Positions 29,788-38,147 of a DNA stretch of 64,000 bases are shown in pieces. Under the pieces are notes generated by a model. The model ran no database searches and was not told the origin of the DNA. It saw only the letters and a program-made list of their open reading frames with translations. Position 1 is the stretch's first letter. Each line of letters opens with the position of its first letter. A program made the position numbers and the translations under genes. This DNA comes from MR-S7 sp000400995 (GTDB lineage Bacteria; Pseudomonadota; Gammaproteobacteria; Burkholderiales; Burkholderiaceae_C): NCBI RefSeq assembly GCF_045291395.1, contig NZ_CP152342.1, positions 992,001 to 1,056,000 on the forward strand, read 5' to 3'.

Positions 29788-30282
29788 TCAGGGCGTGACG
29801 GTGAAGGTGCCGCGCATGCCGGCCTCGTAGTGGCCGGCGATCAGGCAGGCGAAGTCGAAGCGGCCGGCGCGGTTGAAGCGCCAGACCAGGTCCTGCTGGC
29901 GGCTCGGCGCCACGTGGGCCATGTGGGGCTCCTCGTGCTCCATGCCGGGGTGCCGGCGCATGGCCTCGGCATGCGCGTCCAGCGTGGCCGGCGTGCCCAG
30001 CACCACCTCGTGCAGCACCTGGCCCCGGTTCTCCACGCGCAACCGCACGGTCTCGCCGCGGCGCACGCTGAAGTGCGACGGCGTGAAGCGCATGTCGTCC
30101 GTCATGCGCAGGGTGATGGTGCGCCGCGCGTCGCGGGCCTGGCCGGCAATGCCCCAGTCCTGCTGCTGCGGGGCGAGGGCCGCCGAGGCCGCATGGCCGC
30201 CGTGCGCAGCGGATTCGTGGCCAAAACTGGCTGTAGCGCACGCCCATAAAGCGCAAGCAGCTATGAATTTGAGAGTTTTCAT
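29788..30282 (-). CDS. Cupredoxin (plastocyanin/azurin-like copper protein), signal peptide encoded by a repeat
   Basis: The 164-residue protein carries type 1 copper ligands: His in V-L-H-E-V-V, then Cys, His and Met in F-A-C-L-I-A-G-H-Y-E-A-G-M. A Met/His-rich loop precedes them (M-E-H-E-E-P-H-M-A-H). It is probably a periplasmic copper carrier or electron shuttle for the neighbouring multicopper oxidase. The signal peptide (M-K-T-L-K-F-I-A-A-C-A-L-W-A-C-A-T-A-S-F) is, for residues about 5-21, encoded by a copy of the dispersed repeat at 30221-30268. The ATG at 30282 lies 17 bases after the oxidase stop. Confidence 0.88.
   Translation of the reverse strand: MKTLKFIAACALWACATASFGHESAAHGGHAASAALAPQQQDWGIAGQARDARRTITLRMTDDMRFTPSHFSVRRGETVRLRVENRGQVLHEVVLGTPATLDAHAEAMRRHPGMEHEEPHMAHVAPSRQQDLVWRFNRAGRFDFACLIAGHYEAGMRGTFTVTP
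30221..30268 (-). repeat. Dispersed repeat copy 6, coding for the cupredoxin signal peptide
   Basis: The copy reads CTGGCTGTAGCGCACGCCC then AAAGCGCAAGCAGCTATG. On the minus strand the family core TAGCTGCTTGCGCTTTATGG is exact and reads I-A-A-C-A-L-W. The usual in-frame stop in the second half (TAAGCGCTAG) is changed to GTGCGCTAC, keeping the frame open. Confidence 0.82.
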
Positions 30283-30299
30283 CGGAGGGTTTCCAGGAA

Positions 30300-31682
30300 T
30301 CAATGGTGGTTGTGGTGGCCGCCCTCGGGCTTGCGCACGCGGGGCGCGCCGGGGGCCTGGCCGGGCAGGGCCTGGCGCGGGGCCGCGGCATCGGCAGGCG
30401 CGCCGGTCCATTCGCGCGCCACGGTGTCGTGCGGGTGCTGGAAATCGCCCGGGTCGCGCCAGTCGTTGGCACCCAGCCCCTTGCGCACCTTGAGCGTGGT
30501 GAACATGCCGCCCATCTCCAGCGGGCCGAAGGGGCCGGTGCCGGTCATCATGGGGTGGGTGTTGTCGGGCAGCGGCATTTCCATGGCGCCCATGTCGGCC
30601 ATGCCGCGCTCGCCCATCACCATGTAGTCGGGCACGATCTTCTGGATCTTGCCGACGAGGCCCCGGTGATCCACTCCGATCATGGTGGGCACGCCGTGGC
30701 CCATGGCGCCCATGGTGTGGTGGCTCTTGTGGCAGTGCAGGGCCCAGTCGCCGGGCTCGTCGGCGATGAATTCGACCTGGCGCATCTGGCCCACGGCGAC
30801 GTCGGTGGTCACCTCGGGCCAGCGCGCGCTTTTGGGCACCGGGCCGCCGTCGGTGCCGGTCACCTCGAACTCGTGGCCGTGCAGGTGAATGGGGTGGTTG
30901 GTCATCGTCAGGTTGCCCACGCGGATGCGGACACGGTCGCCCTGGCGCGCCACCAGCGGGTCGATGGCGGGGAACACGCGGCTGTTGAAGGTCCAGATAT
31001 TGAAGTCCGTCATCTCGTTCACGCGCGGCGTCATCGCACCCGGCTCCACGTCGTAGGCGGCGAGCAGGAAGGCGTAGTCGCGCTGCACGTCGGCAATCAG
31101 CGGGTGCCTGCCCTTTGGGTGCGTGATCCACAGGCCCATCATCCCCATCGCCATCTGCACCATCTCGTCGGCATGCGGGTGGTACATGAAGGTGCCGGGG
31201 CGGCGCGCCTCGAATTCATAGACGAAGGTCTTGCCCGGCGGGATGTGCGGCTGCGTGAGGCCGCCCACGCCGTCCATGCCGTTGGGCAGGCGCTGGCCGT
31301 GCCAGTGCACCGTGGTGTGCTCGGGCAGGCGGTTGGTGACGAAGATGCGCACGCGGTCGCCTTCCACCACCTCGATGGTGGGGCCGGGCGATTGGCCGTT
31401 GTAGCCCCACAGGTTGATGAAGAAGCCGGGTGCGGCTTCGCGCACCACGGGCTCGGCCACCAGGTGAAATTCCTTGACGCCGGCGTTCATGCGCCACGGC
31501 AGCGTCCAGCCGTTGAGCGTGACCACGGGGCGGTAGGGGCGGCCGTTGGGCGGCGCCAAGGGCGCGGCGGTGTTGGCCGAGGATTGCGAGGGCGCCTCGG
31601 GCAGCGCGGCCAGGGCCGCACGGCCGACGGAGGCGGCGGCCACGGCGGTGGCCGCGCCGGAGAAGAAGTTGCGGCGGTTCAT
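30300..31682 (-). CDS. Multicopper oxidase (CopA/CotA-like), Tat-exported
   Basis: The 460-residue oxidase begins M-N-R-R-N-F-F-S-G, a twin-arginine signal. It has all four copper-binding motifs: H-W-H-G (about residue 126), H-P-H-A (about 165), H-P-I-H-L-H-G-H (about 263) and H-C-H-K-S-H-H (about 312). It probably oxidises Cu(I) to less toxic Cu(II) in the periplasm. A Met-rich stretch (M-A-D-M-G-A-M-E-M) in the C-terminal third and a His-rich end (G-G-H-H-N-H-H) may add copper sites. It starts one base after the stop of the TolC-type gene. Confidence 0.9.
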   Translation of the reverse strand: MNRRNFFSGAATAVAAASVGRAALAALPEAPSQSSANTAAPLAPPNGRPYRPVVTLNGWTLPWRMNAGVKEFHLVAEPVVREAAPGFFINLWGYNGQSPGPTIEVVEGDRVRIFVTNRLPEHTTVHWHGQRLPNGMDGVGGLTQPHIPPGKTFVYEFEARRPGTFMYHPHADEMVQMAMGMMGLWITHPKGRHPLIADVQRDYAFLLAAYDVEPGAMTPRVNEMTDFNIWTFNSRVFPAIDPLVARQGDRVRIRVGNLTMTNHPIHLHGHEFEVTGTDGGPVPKSARWPEVTTDVAVGQMRQVEFIADEPGDWALHCHKSHHTMGAMGHGVPTMIGVDHRGLVGKIQKIVPDYMVMGERGMADMGAMEMPLPDNTHPMMTGTGPFGPLEMGGMFTTLKVRKGLGANDWRDPGDFQHPHDTVAREWTGAPADAAAPRQALPGQAPGAPRVRKPEGGHHNHH

Positions 31683-31683
31683 G

Positions 31684-33081
31684 TCAGGGGCTTTCGGGGA
31701 GTGCCACGCCGGACGACGTGTCGGGCGAGGTGCCGGTGAGGGCCAGTTGCAGGTCGGTATCGGCCAGCCAGAAGTCGCGCTGCGCCTCGGTGGCCGTGGC
31801 GACGGCCTGCGCGGTGTTGCGGGCCTCGGCCAGCAGGTCCCACACGCTGATGAACATGCCGTTGTAGCGCAGCACGGCTTCGTCCTGCATGAAGCGCGCG
31901 AGCGGCAGCACCTCGGCCTGCTGCTGGCGGGCCAGGTCCCACGCGGTGCGGTAGCGCAGCCAGTGGCTGCGGGCTTCGCTGCGCGCGCGCAGGGCGGCAT
32001 TTTGCAGTTGCGCGGCGCCGCGCTGCAGCTCGGCGCGCGCGCGGCCGGTGGCGGCGCCGCCCCAGTCGAACAGCGGCAGGGGTACGTCCAGCTCCCAGCC
32101 GCGCGTGGTGTCGGCGTGGCCCGTGGCGCGCTCGGTGGTGGTGTTGCGGCTGTAGCTCAGGCCCACGTCGCCCAGCACCGCGCCCAGGCCGGCCCAGCCG
32201 TTGCGGTCGGCCAGGGTGTCCAGGTCGCGGCGCAGCGCGCGCAGATCCAGGCGCTCGCGCAGGGCGGTGGCTTCGGCGTCCTGGCCGCCCTGCAGGCCGC
32301 TCGCTTCGGGCAGGGCGGGCAGCAAATCGGGCAGGGTGAAGTCGGCTTGCATGCCCCACAGGCCCATCAGGCGCGCGAGCTGTTCATGCTCCAGCGCGGC
32401 GTTCAGCCGGGCGCGCGCGAGCTGGGCGGCGGCCTCCTGGGTGATGGCGATCTCGCGCGCCTGCTGCAGCTTGCTGAAGTTGCCCGCGCGCGCCATGCGC
32501 TGGGCCAGCGCACTGCCGGCCTCGGCGGCTTCGTGCATGCGCTCGCGCGCGGCCAGCGTCTGCCGCGCGGCCACGGCGCGCAGCCAGGCGCGGCGCGTGT
32601 CGGCCGCCAGCAGCAGCACCTGCTGCGCGGCGTCCAGCGTGGCGCGCTCCATCTGCCAGCCGTGCCAGCGCGTGCGCCAGGGCAGTGTGACGAGCTGTGC
32701 GAGGCTGAAGCCGACCTGGCGCTCGATCTCGCGCTCGTGCCCGCTGGTGAAGCGGCCCAGCGTGAGCGTGGGGTTGAACAGCGTCAGCGCCTGGGCGCGC
32801 TCGGCGTCCTGCGCGGCCAGCCCGGCCAAGCGGGCCTGCAGGCCGGGGTTGTTCAGCAGGGCGATGCGCACGGCGGTGTCGGCGTCCACCGGCTGCCGCA
32901 GCCATTGGGCGATGTGGTCGCGAGCCTGTGCCTGGGCGGATGCGCCGGTGGGCGGCAATTGGGCATCGGTGGGCAGGCGTTGCTGCACATGGGCCTGCAC
33001 GTCGCCGCGCAGGCCGTCGGGGGCCACGCTGGCGCAGCCTGCGAGCAGCGCCGCCACGGCCAGGGGAAGGAGGCGCTTCAT
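31684..33081 (-). CDS. TolC-family outer membrane channel lipoprotein
   Basis: The 465-residue protein has a lipoprotein signal ending L-L-A-G-C (Cys at about residue 16), then two OEP repeats of long amphipathic helices as in CusC/TolC. It should form a trimeric outer-membrane duct. In this operon no RND pump or membrane-fusion protein is present, so it may serve a pump encoded elsewhere. Its start overlaps the stop of the small secreted protein gene by four bases (ATGA), and the oxidase follows one base after its stop, so the operon is tightly coupled. Confidence 0.87.
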   Translation of the reverse strand: MKRLLPLAVAALLAGCASVAPDGLRGDVQAHVQQRLPTDAQLPPTGASAQAQARDHIAQWLRQPVDADTAVRIALLNNPGLQARLAGLAAQDAERAQALTLFNPTLTLGRFTSGHEREIERQVGFSLAQLVTLPWRTRWHGWQMERATLDAAQQVLLLAADTRRAWLRAVAARQTLAARERMHEAAEAGSALAQRMARAGNFSKLQQAREIAITQEAAAQLARARLNAALEHEQLARLMGLWGMQADFTLPDLLPALPEASGLQGGQDAEATALRERLDLRALRRDLDTLADRNGWAGLGAVLGDVGLSYSRNTTTERATGHADTTRGWELDVPLPLFDWGGAATGRARAELQRGAAQLQNAALRARSEARSHWLRYRTAWDLARQQQAEVLPLARFMQDEAVLRYNGMFISVWDLLAEARNTAQAVATATEAQRDFWLADTDLQLALTGTSPDTSSGVALPESP

Positions 33082-33383
33082 GGCTGGTGTCCGTGGTGGT
33101 GGTCGTGGGGGGCGGCGGGGGCGGCAGGGGGAATGGGCTGCTGCGCGGCCTCCCAGCGCACGATGTCGGCATGGCCGCGCGGGAAGGTGGCGACGGCGGC
33201 GTTGGCGGCGCGCCAGTCGTCGGCCTCGGCGATCACGCTGCCGCTTTCGGGCAGGGGCGCGTGGCGCAGCGGTGCGGCGGGCGCGTCGGCTGCAGAGGCG
33301 GGCGCAGGCGATTGCGCTCCGGCGGACAGGGCGAGCGCGCCGGCGGCCAGGGCCGCGGCGGCGCGAAGGTGCGCAGTGCGCAT
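33078..33383 (-). CDS. Small secreted protein of the copper operon, unknown function
   Basis: The 101-residue protein has a clear signal peptide (A-A-L-A-A-G-A-L-A-L-S-A-G-A-Q) and ends in a His-rich tail (H-D-H-H-H-G-H-Q-P) likely to bind metal. The middle (A-D-D-W-R-A-A-N-A-A-V-A-T-F-P-R-G-H) resembles a short domain seen in proteins beside copper efflux channels, but I cannot name it. ATG 33383 is chosen over a longer start at 33437 because it gives a normal signal peptide. Confidence 0.72.
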   Translation of the reverse strand: MRTAHLRAAAALAAGALALSAGAQSPAPASAADAPAAPLRHAPLPESGSVIAEADDWRAANAAVATFPRGHADIVRWEAAQQPIPPAAPAAPHDHHHGHQP

Positions 33384-33452
33384 GGGGTCATCTCCAGGAA
33401 CAAGGACGGGCGCGCGCCCGCCATGCGGCGGACGCACCTCGGGTGTCGATGC

Positions 33453-33824
33453 TCAGGAAATGGGCGGCTTGATGGCCTGGGCGGACTGCGCGCTGGCGAA
33501 GTGCGCGCTGCCGTGCGGGTGCAATGCGCTATCGCCCGGAGGCAGGTGGGGCAGGGCGCCGTGCACGGCCGAGAAGGCGGAGTGGCAGATGCCGCAGGCC
33601 GAGCAGCCGGCCGGGTGGTCCGCATGGCTGCCCTGCGCGGCGGCCGTGGTGTCGCCACAGTGGGTGGCGGTGCTGTCCACCACCGCATGGTGGCCGTGGT
33701 GCTCCTGCTGTGCTTGCGCCTGGGGCACGGCTGGTACGGGCATTACGCCCATGGCCATGGCGTCGCCCAGCAGGCCGCGCAGGACCAGCAGCAGAACGAG
33801 GCCCAGGGACACAACGCGGCGCAT
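33453..33824 (-). CDS. His/Cys-rich copper-responsive protein (CopL/DUF2946-like)
   Basis: The 123-residue protein has an N-terminal signal or membrane segment (V-V-S-L-G-L-V-L-L-L-V-L) followed by a metal-ligand-rich region: H-H-G-H-H, T-H-C-G-D, and the signature C-S-A-C-G-I-C-H-S-A. This resembles DUF2946/CopL-type proteins at the head of copper resistance operons. It is the first gene of the operon running to 28924. ATG 33824 is preferred to an upstream TTG/ATG extension from 33863. Confidence 0.7.
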   Translation of the reverse strand: MRRVVSLGLVLLLVLRGLLGDAMAMGVMPVPAVPQAQAQQEHHGHHAVVDSTATHCGDTTAAAQGSHADHPAGCSACGICHSAFSAVHGALPHLPPGDSALHPHGSAHFASAQSAQAIKPPIS

Positions 33825-33971
33825 GGTGGGAATGATACCGGCGTGGGGCTTGGGTTGCTCCAAGGGCCTTGAAAGAGAGGGGCGTCAGCGCGCCCTGAGG
33901 GCGCATGAGAATAATGCCATCACTTGAATGGACGAAAAACATCGCAGGCGGTGTCTTCAAAGGAGCTTCTC

Positions 33972-35201
33972 ATGCATTCGTTTCTTGACCTACGAACCCG
34001 CGCTTGGCGACCAGCGGTTGTGGCTATCAGTCTTTTCGTCGCCGCCTGTGGAGGCGGCGGAGGCTCGGATGCTCCGGCGCCGCAGCCCGAGCAGCCGCAG
34101 CCACCTGCGCTCAGCCTGTTTTCCGGCGCCGCCGCCATTCCCGGCAGCCAGGATGGCGCTGCCGCCGATGCGCGCTTTCGCAGGCCGCTGGCGCTGGCTA
34201 TCGCACCTTCGGGAGCGTTGTATGTGGGGGACCTCAATCCCAGTGGGCAGGCCTTGCGGATCATGGATGAAGATGGTGCCGCCAGTTCCGTGCCGGTGAG
34301 GAGGACGGATGACTTGCGGAACATCGGGCCTTCATGGCGGGCGATGGCCGTGGACGGGCAGGGCAATGTCTATACGGCCTCGGAAGCCATGCTTCGCGAT
34401 GACCCGCGTGCGGTTTTCAAGATCACCCCGGCCGGGGACGCCGCGGTGCTGGCCGATCTGTCGGCCTGGATAGGGCCGTTCAGCCGTACCGATGGTGCCT
34501 ATACCTACGACTACCACTACAAGGGTGCCATCAACGGTTTGGCGGTGGATGCCTCTGGCAATGTGTACGCCTCGGGCGTCAATGGCGTCATCCTGCGGAT
34601 AGACCCGCGCGGCGGGGCCGCCGTGTTCGCCGGCAGCCCGGGTGTTCTGGGGCATGTCGATGGGAATGCCGCCGACGCGCGCTTCGGTGTCCTGGGGAAC
34701 ATGGCCTTTGATCCGGCGGGCAACCTGTATGTGGTGGATGGTCTGCATGACGGCATCACCGGCATCGGCCCCACCATCCGCAAGATTTCGCCCGCAGGCA
34801 TGGTCAGCACCGTTGCCGGCCGCGCTGACCAGCCCGCCGGGCTTGCCGATGGACCGGCTGACAGCGCCCGTTTCTCGGGGGCGGAGCGGACCAGTTGGAT
34901 GCATGGGTTCACCAACCAAGGGGAGGACTTCGGCAACTACCCCGTTGCGTGGGGCGGGACGGCCAGCCTGGCCTTGGACGGCAAGGGCAACCTGTACGTG
35001 ACCGACCCGGTCAACAGCGTAATCCGCCAGATCACGCCGAACGGCCAAGTTTCCACGGTCGTGGGGCAGGCCGGGCAGCGGGGCTTTGCAGCGGGACCGC
35101 TGCCGGGCGTGATCGACTTGCCTGTGGGCATTGCCGTGCGGGGCTCCAGGCTGTACTTCACCACTGGCAGTGCGGTGGCGAGGGTGGGACTGCCGCAATA
35201 G
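33972..35201 (+). CDS. NHL-repeat lipoprotein
   Basis: The 409-residue protein has a lipobox V-A-A-C followed by G-G-G-G-G-S-D and a Pro-rich spacer. A beta-propeller of NHL-type repeats follows, with recurring P-x-G-x-L/V-Y-V and G-N-L-Y-V-x-D motifs (about five visible, for example D-A-S-G-N-V-Y-A-S-G, D-P-A-G-N-L-Y-V-V-D, D-G-K-G-N-L-Y-V-T-D). It is an outer-membrane- or periplasm-anchored binding scaffold with no obvious catalytic role. The ATG at 33972 has AGGAG 7 bases upstream. It is transcribed away from the copper operon. Confidence 0.82.
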   Translation: MHSFLDLRTRAWRPAVVAISLFVAACGGGGGSDAPAPQPEQPQPPALSLFSGAAAIPGSQDGAAADARFRRPLALAIAPSGALYVGDLNPSGQALRIMDEDGAASSVPVRRTDDLRNIGPSWRAMAVDGQGNVYTASEAMLRDDPRAVFKITPAGDAAVLADLSAWIGPFSRTDGAYTYDYHYKGAINGLAVDASGNVYASGVNGVILRIDPRGGAAVFAGSPGVLGHVDGNAADARFGVLGNMAFDPAGNLYVVDGLHDGITGIGPTIRKISPAGMVSTVAGRADQPAGLADGPADSARFSGAERTSWMHGFTNQGEDFGNYPVAWGGTASLALDGKGNLYVTDPVNSVIRQITPNGQVSTVVGQAGQRGFAAGPLPGVIDLPVGIAVRGSRLYFTTGSAVARVGLPQ

Positions 35202-35222
35202 CAGGAGCAGCTGCGTGATCGG

Positions 35223-35270
35223 GTGAAATTGGCCGCTAGCGCTTGACCAGCAATCGCAGGCAGCTATTAA
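35223..35270 (-). repeat. Dispersed repeat copy 7
   Basis: AAATTGGCCGCTAGCGCTTGA then AATCGCAGGCAGCTATTAA. It lies between the convergent NHL lipoprotein and YitT genes. Confidence 0.8.
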
Positions 35271-35311
35271 AACAGGAGTTAGCTCCCGATCACGCTCCGA
35301 GCACCCAGCGC

Positions 35312-35941
35312 TCAGCAGGGTGTTCCCATGTAGCGCCCCGGCCGGTGGTTCATCGCCAGCACCAGGTTCAGCGCGACGGCGCCCGCCACCGACCAGAGCA
35401 CGCGCATCGGCTCCACGGTGGCCAGGGCCAGCAGCACGATGCAGCAGTCCACGGCCATCTGCACCTTGCCCGCGCGCCAGCCATGGCGGTCCTGCAGGTA
35501 CAGCGCCAGGATGCCCACGCCGCCCAGGCTGCAGCGGTGGCGGAACAGCACCAGGAAGCCCATGCCCATGATGAGCCCGCCGGTGAGCGCCGCATAGAGC
35601 GGCTGGAACTGGCTGATCTGCAGCAATTGCGCCTGCAGCTCCGACAGCACCGACAGCAGCGCCACGGCCGCGAAGGTCTTGAGCGTGAACTCCAGCCCCA
35701 GCTTGCGCAGCGCCAGCCAGTAGAACGGCAGGTTGAGCGCGAAGAACAGCTTGCCGAAGCCGATGCCCGTGGCGTAGTGCAGCACGAAGGCCAGCCCGGC
35801 CATGCCGCCGGTCAGCAGGCCCGCGCTGGCCAGGAAGGCCACGCCCACCGAGATCAGCGTCACGCCCACGCCGATGGCCACCGCGTCCTCGGTGCGGGAG
35901 TGGGGAACGGCGGCGGGAGCGGCGGCGGTGCGGGAGGACAT
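35312..35941 (-). CDS. YitT family membrane protein
   Basis: The 209-residue protein has about five or six hydrophobic segments (V-A-I-G-V-G-V-T-L-I-S-V-G-V, G-L-A-F-V-L-H-Y-A-T-G, L-I-M-G-M-G-F-L-V-L-F) and the G-G-x-x-G-L-A and H-R-C-S-L-G-G-V-G-I-L-A motifs of YitT/DUF161 proteins. The transport substrate is unknown. It lacks the C-terminal DUF2179 domain of Bacillus homologues, as usual for short proteobacterial members. Both ends are flanked by repeat copies. Confidence 0.82.
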   Translation of the reverse strand: MSSRTAAAPAAVPHSRTEDAVAIGVGVTLISVGVAFLASAGLLTGGMAGLAFVLHYATGIGFGKLFFALNLPFYWLALRKLGLEFTLKTFAAVALLSVLSELQAQLLQISQFQPLYAALTGGLIMGMGFLVLFRHRCSLGGVGILALYLQDRHGWRAGKVQMAVDCCIVLLALATVEPMRVLWSVAGAVALNLVLAMNHRPGRYMGTPC

Positions 35942-36042
35942 GGCGTGTGTTGCGGGCGCGCGATTGCACCACGGCGCTGCGGCAGCCTGCCTTGCGGTGG
36001 ATCAAGGCGGGCCGCCGCCAGGGCGCCGGATGCTATGGAAAG

Positions 36043-36088
36043 GAGAGCTGCTTGCGCTTGTGAGATAAGCGCTAGGAGGCGATTTTAT
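36043..36088 (+). repeat. Dispersed repeat copy 8, containing the P-type ATPase stop codon
   Basis: GAGCTGCTTGCGCTTGTGAG then ATAAGCGCTAGGAGGCGATT. The TAA stop of the leftward ATPase gene (36085-36087) lies at its A/T-rich end. Confidence 0.82.
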
Positions 36089-38107
36089 TCCGAACCCGCC
36101 CAGCGCCGCAGGCGCAGCCCGTTGGCCACCACCAGCAGGCTCACGCCCATGTCAGCCACCACCGCCATCCACATCGTGGCCTGGCCCATGAGGGCCAGCG
36201 CGAAGAACACCGCCTTCACGCCCAGCGCCAGCGCGATGTTCTGCCACAGCACGCGGTGGGCGCGGCGCGAGAGGCGCACGGTGTCGGGGATGCGGCGCAG
36301 GTCGTCGTTCATGAGCACGACGGAGGCCGTCTCCATGGCCATGCCGGTGCTGTGCGCTCCGCCCATGGCTATCCCTAAGTCGGCGCGGGCCAGGGCCGGG
36401 GCGTCGTTGATGCCGTCGCCCGTCATGGCCGTGGGGCCGTCGGTGCGCTGCAGCGCGGCCAGGGCGTCGAGCTTGTCCTGCGGCAGCAGGCCGCCGCGCG
36501 CGTCCTGGATACCGGCCTCGCGCGCCACGGTCTGCACGGTGGCGGCGTTGTCGCCGGAGAGCACCACGGGGCGCACGCCCACGGCCTGCAGCTGGGCGAC
36601 GGCTTCGCGCGCATGGCTGCGCAGCGGGTCGGCCACGGCGAAGAGGGCGAGCACGGTGTCGTCCCGGGCCAGCAAGGTGACGGTGCGGCCCTGCTGCTCG
36701 TGCGCCAGCAATGCCTGCTCCAGCGCGGCGTCGGCCAGCCCCATCTCGCGCACCAGGCGCAGGTTGCCCAGCACGTGGCGCCGGCCGTCGATGGTGGCTT
36801 CCACGCCGCGCCCGGGCAGGGCGCGCACGTCCTGCGCGCCGTGCGCCTCCTGCGCCGGCAGGCCGGCGGCGATGGCGCGGGACACGGGATGGTCGGAGCG
36901 GCTGGCCAGCTGCCATGCGGCGGCGGCGATGGCTGTGCCATGGGTGCCGTCCTGGCCGCCCAGCACCTGCCAGTCGACGAGGGTCGGGCTGCCGGTGGTC
37001 AGCGTGCCGGTCTTGTCCAGTGCGATGGCGCGCAGGCTGCGCGCGGCCTCCAGCGCGCTGCCGCCCTTGATGAGGATGCCGCGGCGCGCGGCGGCGGTGA
37101 GGGCGCTGACCACCGTCACGGGCGTGGAGATGACCAGCGCGCAGGGGCAGGCGATGACCAGCAGCGCCAGCGCCTGGTAGGCGGCCTGCAGCCAGCTCCA
37201 GCCCAGCAGCGGCGGCGCCAGCAGCGCCAGCAGCAGGGCCAGCACGAAGACGATGGGCGTGTAGACGGCGGCGAAGCGGTCCACGAAGCGCTGGGTGGGC
37301 GCGCGCGAGGCCTGCGCCTGCTCCACCGCGTGCACGATGCGCGCCAGCAGCGTGCCGCCAGCGCGGGCGGTGACCTGCATCAGCAGCTCGCCGTGCTGGT
37401 TGACGCTGCCGGCGTACAGCGGGTCGCCCGGCGCCTTGTCGGCCAGCTGGCTTTCGCCGGTGATGGGGGCCTGGTTGACGGCGCTCTCGCCCTCGGCCAC
37501 GGTGCCGTCCAGCGGCACGCGCGCGCCCGGCGCGATGCGCACATGCGCGCCCAGAGGCACCTGCTGCACCGGCGTGCGCACGGCGGTGCCGTCCGGCTGC
37601 AGCACGTCGGCGGTTTCGGGCGCGAGATCCAGCAGGCTGCGGATGGCGTTGCGCGCGCGGTCCATGGCGCCGTCCTCGATGCGCTCGGCCGCCACGTACA
37701 GGGCCATGACCATGGCCGCCTCGGGCCACTGCCCGATCAGGAAGGCGCCCGTGACGGCCACGGCCATGAGCGCGTGGATGCCCAGGCGCAGACGTGCTAG
37801 GTCCTTGAGCCCCGCGCGGTACACCCCCAGGCCCGCGAGCGCGATGGCCGCCACGGCCAGCAGCATGCCCGGCGTTTCCTGCTGCAGCCAGTGCGCGGCC
37901 TCGGCGCCCATGGCCAGAGCCAGCGCCGCGGCGATGCGCGGCCAGCCGGGCAGGGCGCCGTGGTCGTGGCCGTCATGGCCCGCGCCGGCGCTGCAGGCGC
38001 AGCCGCCGCAGGCGGCGGCGGGAGATGCGGCGGCCTCGTGGCCGTGCGCGTGCCCATGCGCGTGGCCCGGGGAATGGGGGGGGATGGGAGGAGTGGCTTT
38101 GGGTCAT
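36085..38107 (-). CDS. Zn/Cd/Pb-type P1B ATPase with a frameshift in an N-terminal C8 tract
   Basis: The catalytic part (from about 37911) is a complete heavy-metal P-type ATPase. It has the membrane metal site C-P-C in V-I-A-C-P-C-A-L-V-I-S, phosphorylation site D-K-T-G-T-L-T-T-G, hinge G-D-G-I-N-D-A-P and the TM8-region Asp (A-D-M-G-V-S-L-L-V). There is no HMA domain. The start is ATG 38107 (M-T-Q-S-H-S-S-H), next to the MerR operator, followed by a C8 tract (G8 at 38076-38083 on the plus strand). With C7 the frame would run through a His/Cys-rich segment (H-A-H-G-H-A-H-G-H, C-G-G-C-A-C) into the ATPase. With C8 it ends early. Either a sequencing error or slip-mediated switching; translation could otherwise restart at ATG 37911. 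Confidence 0.78.
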
Positions 38108-38113
38108 GCCATG

Positions 38114-38144
38114 ATTGGAAACCTTGAAGTTGCTTGAAGGTCAA
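38114..38144. promoter_or_regulatory. MerR-type operator and promoter between the ATPase and its regulator
   Basis: ACCTTGAAG-TTG-CTTGAAGGT (38121-38141) is a near-perfect dyad. Read toward the ATPase, TTGACC (38139-38144) and TCCAAT (38114-38119) are 19 bases apart, the overlong spacer typical of MerR-activated promoters. The dyad lies within the spacer. Confidence 0.75.
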
Positions 38145-38147
38145 GCC

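Noticed and set aside
29788..31131. A 447-codon frame joining out-of-frame oxidase sequence to the cupredoxin
   Set aside because: The cupredoxin has its own ATG at 30282 with a signal peptide, and the upstream part is a shadow of the multicopper oxidase.
33780..33850. A MerR/CueR-type promoter before the copper operon (CTTGG...CCAAG with TATCAT)
   Set aside because: The dyad is short and the -10-like box lies only 7 bases before the chosen ATG, so the evidence is too weak to annotate.
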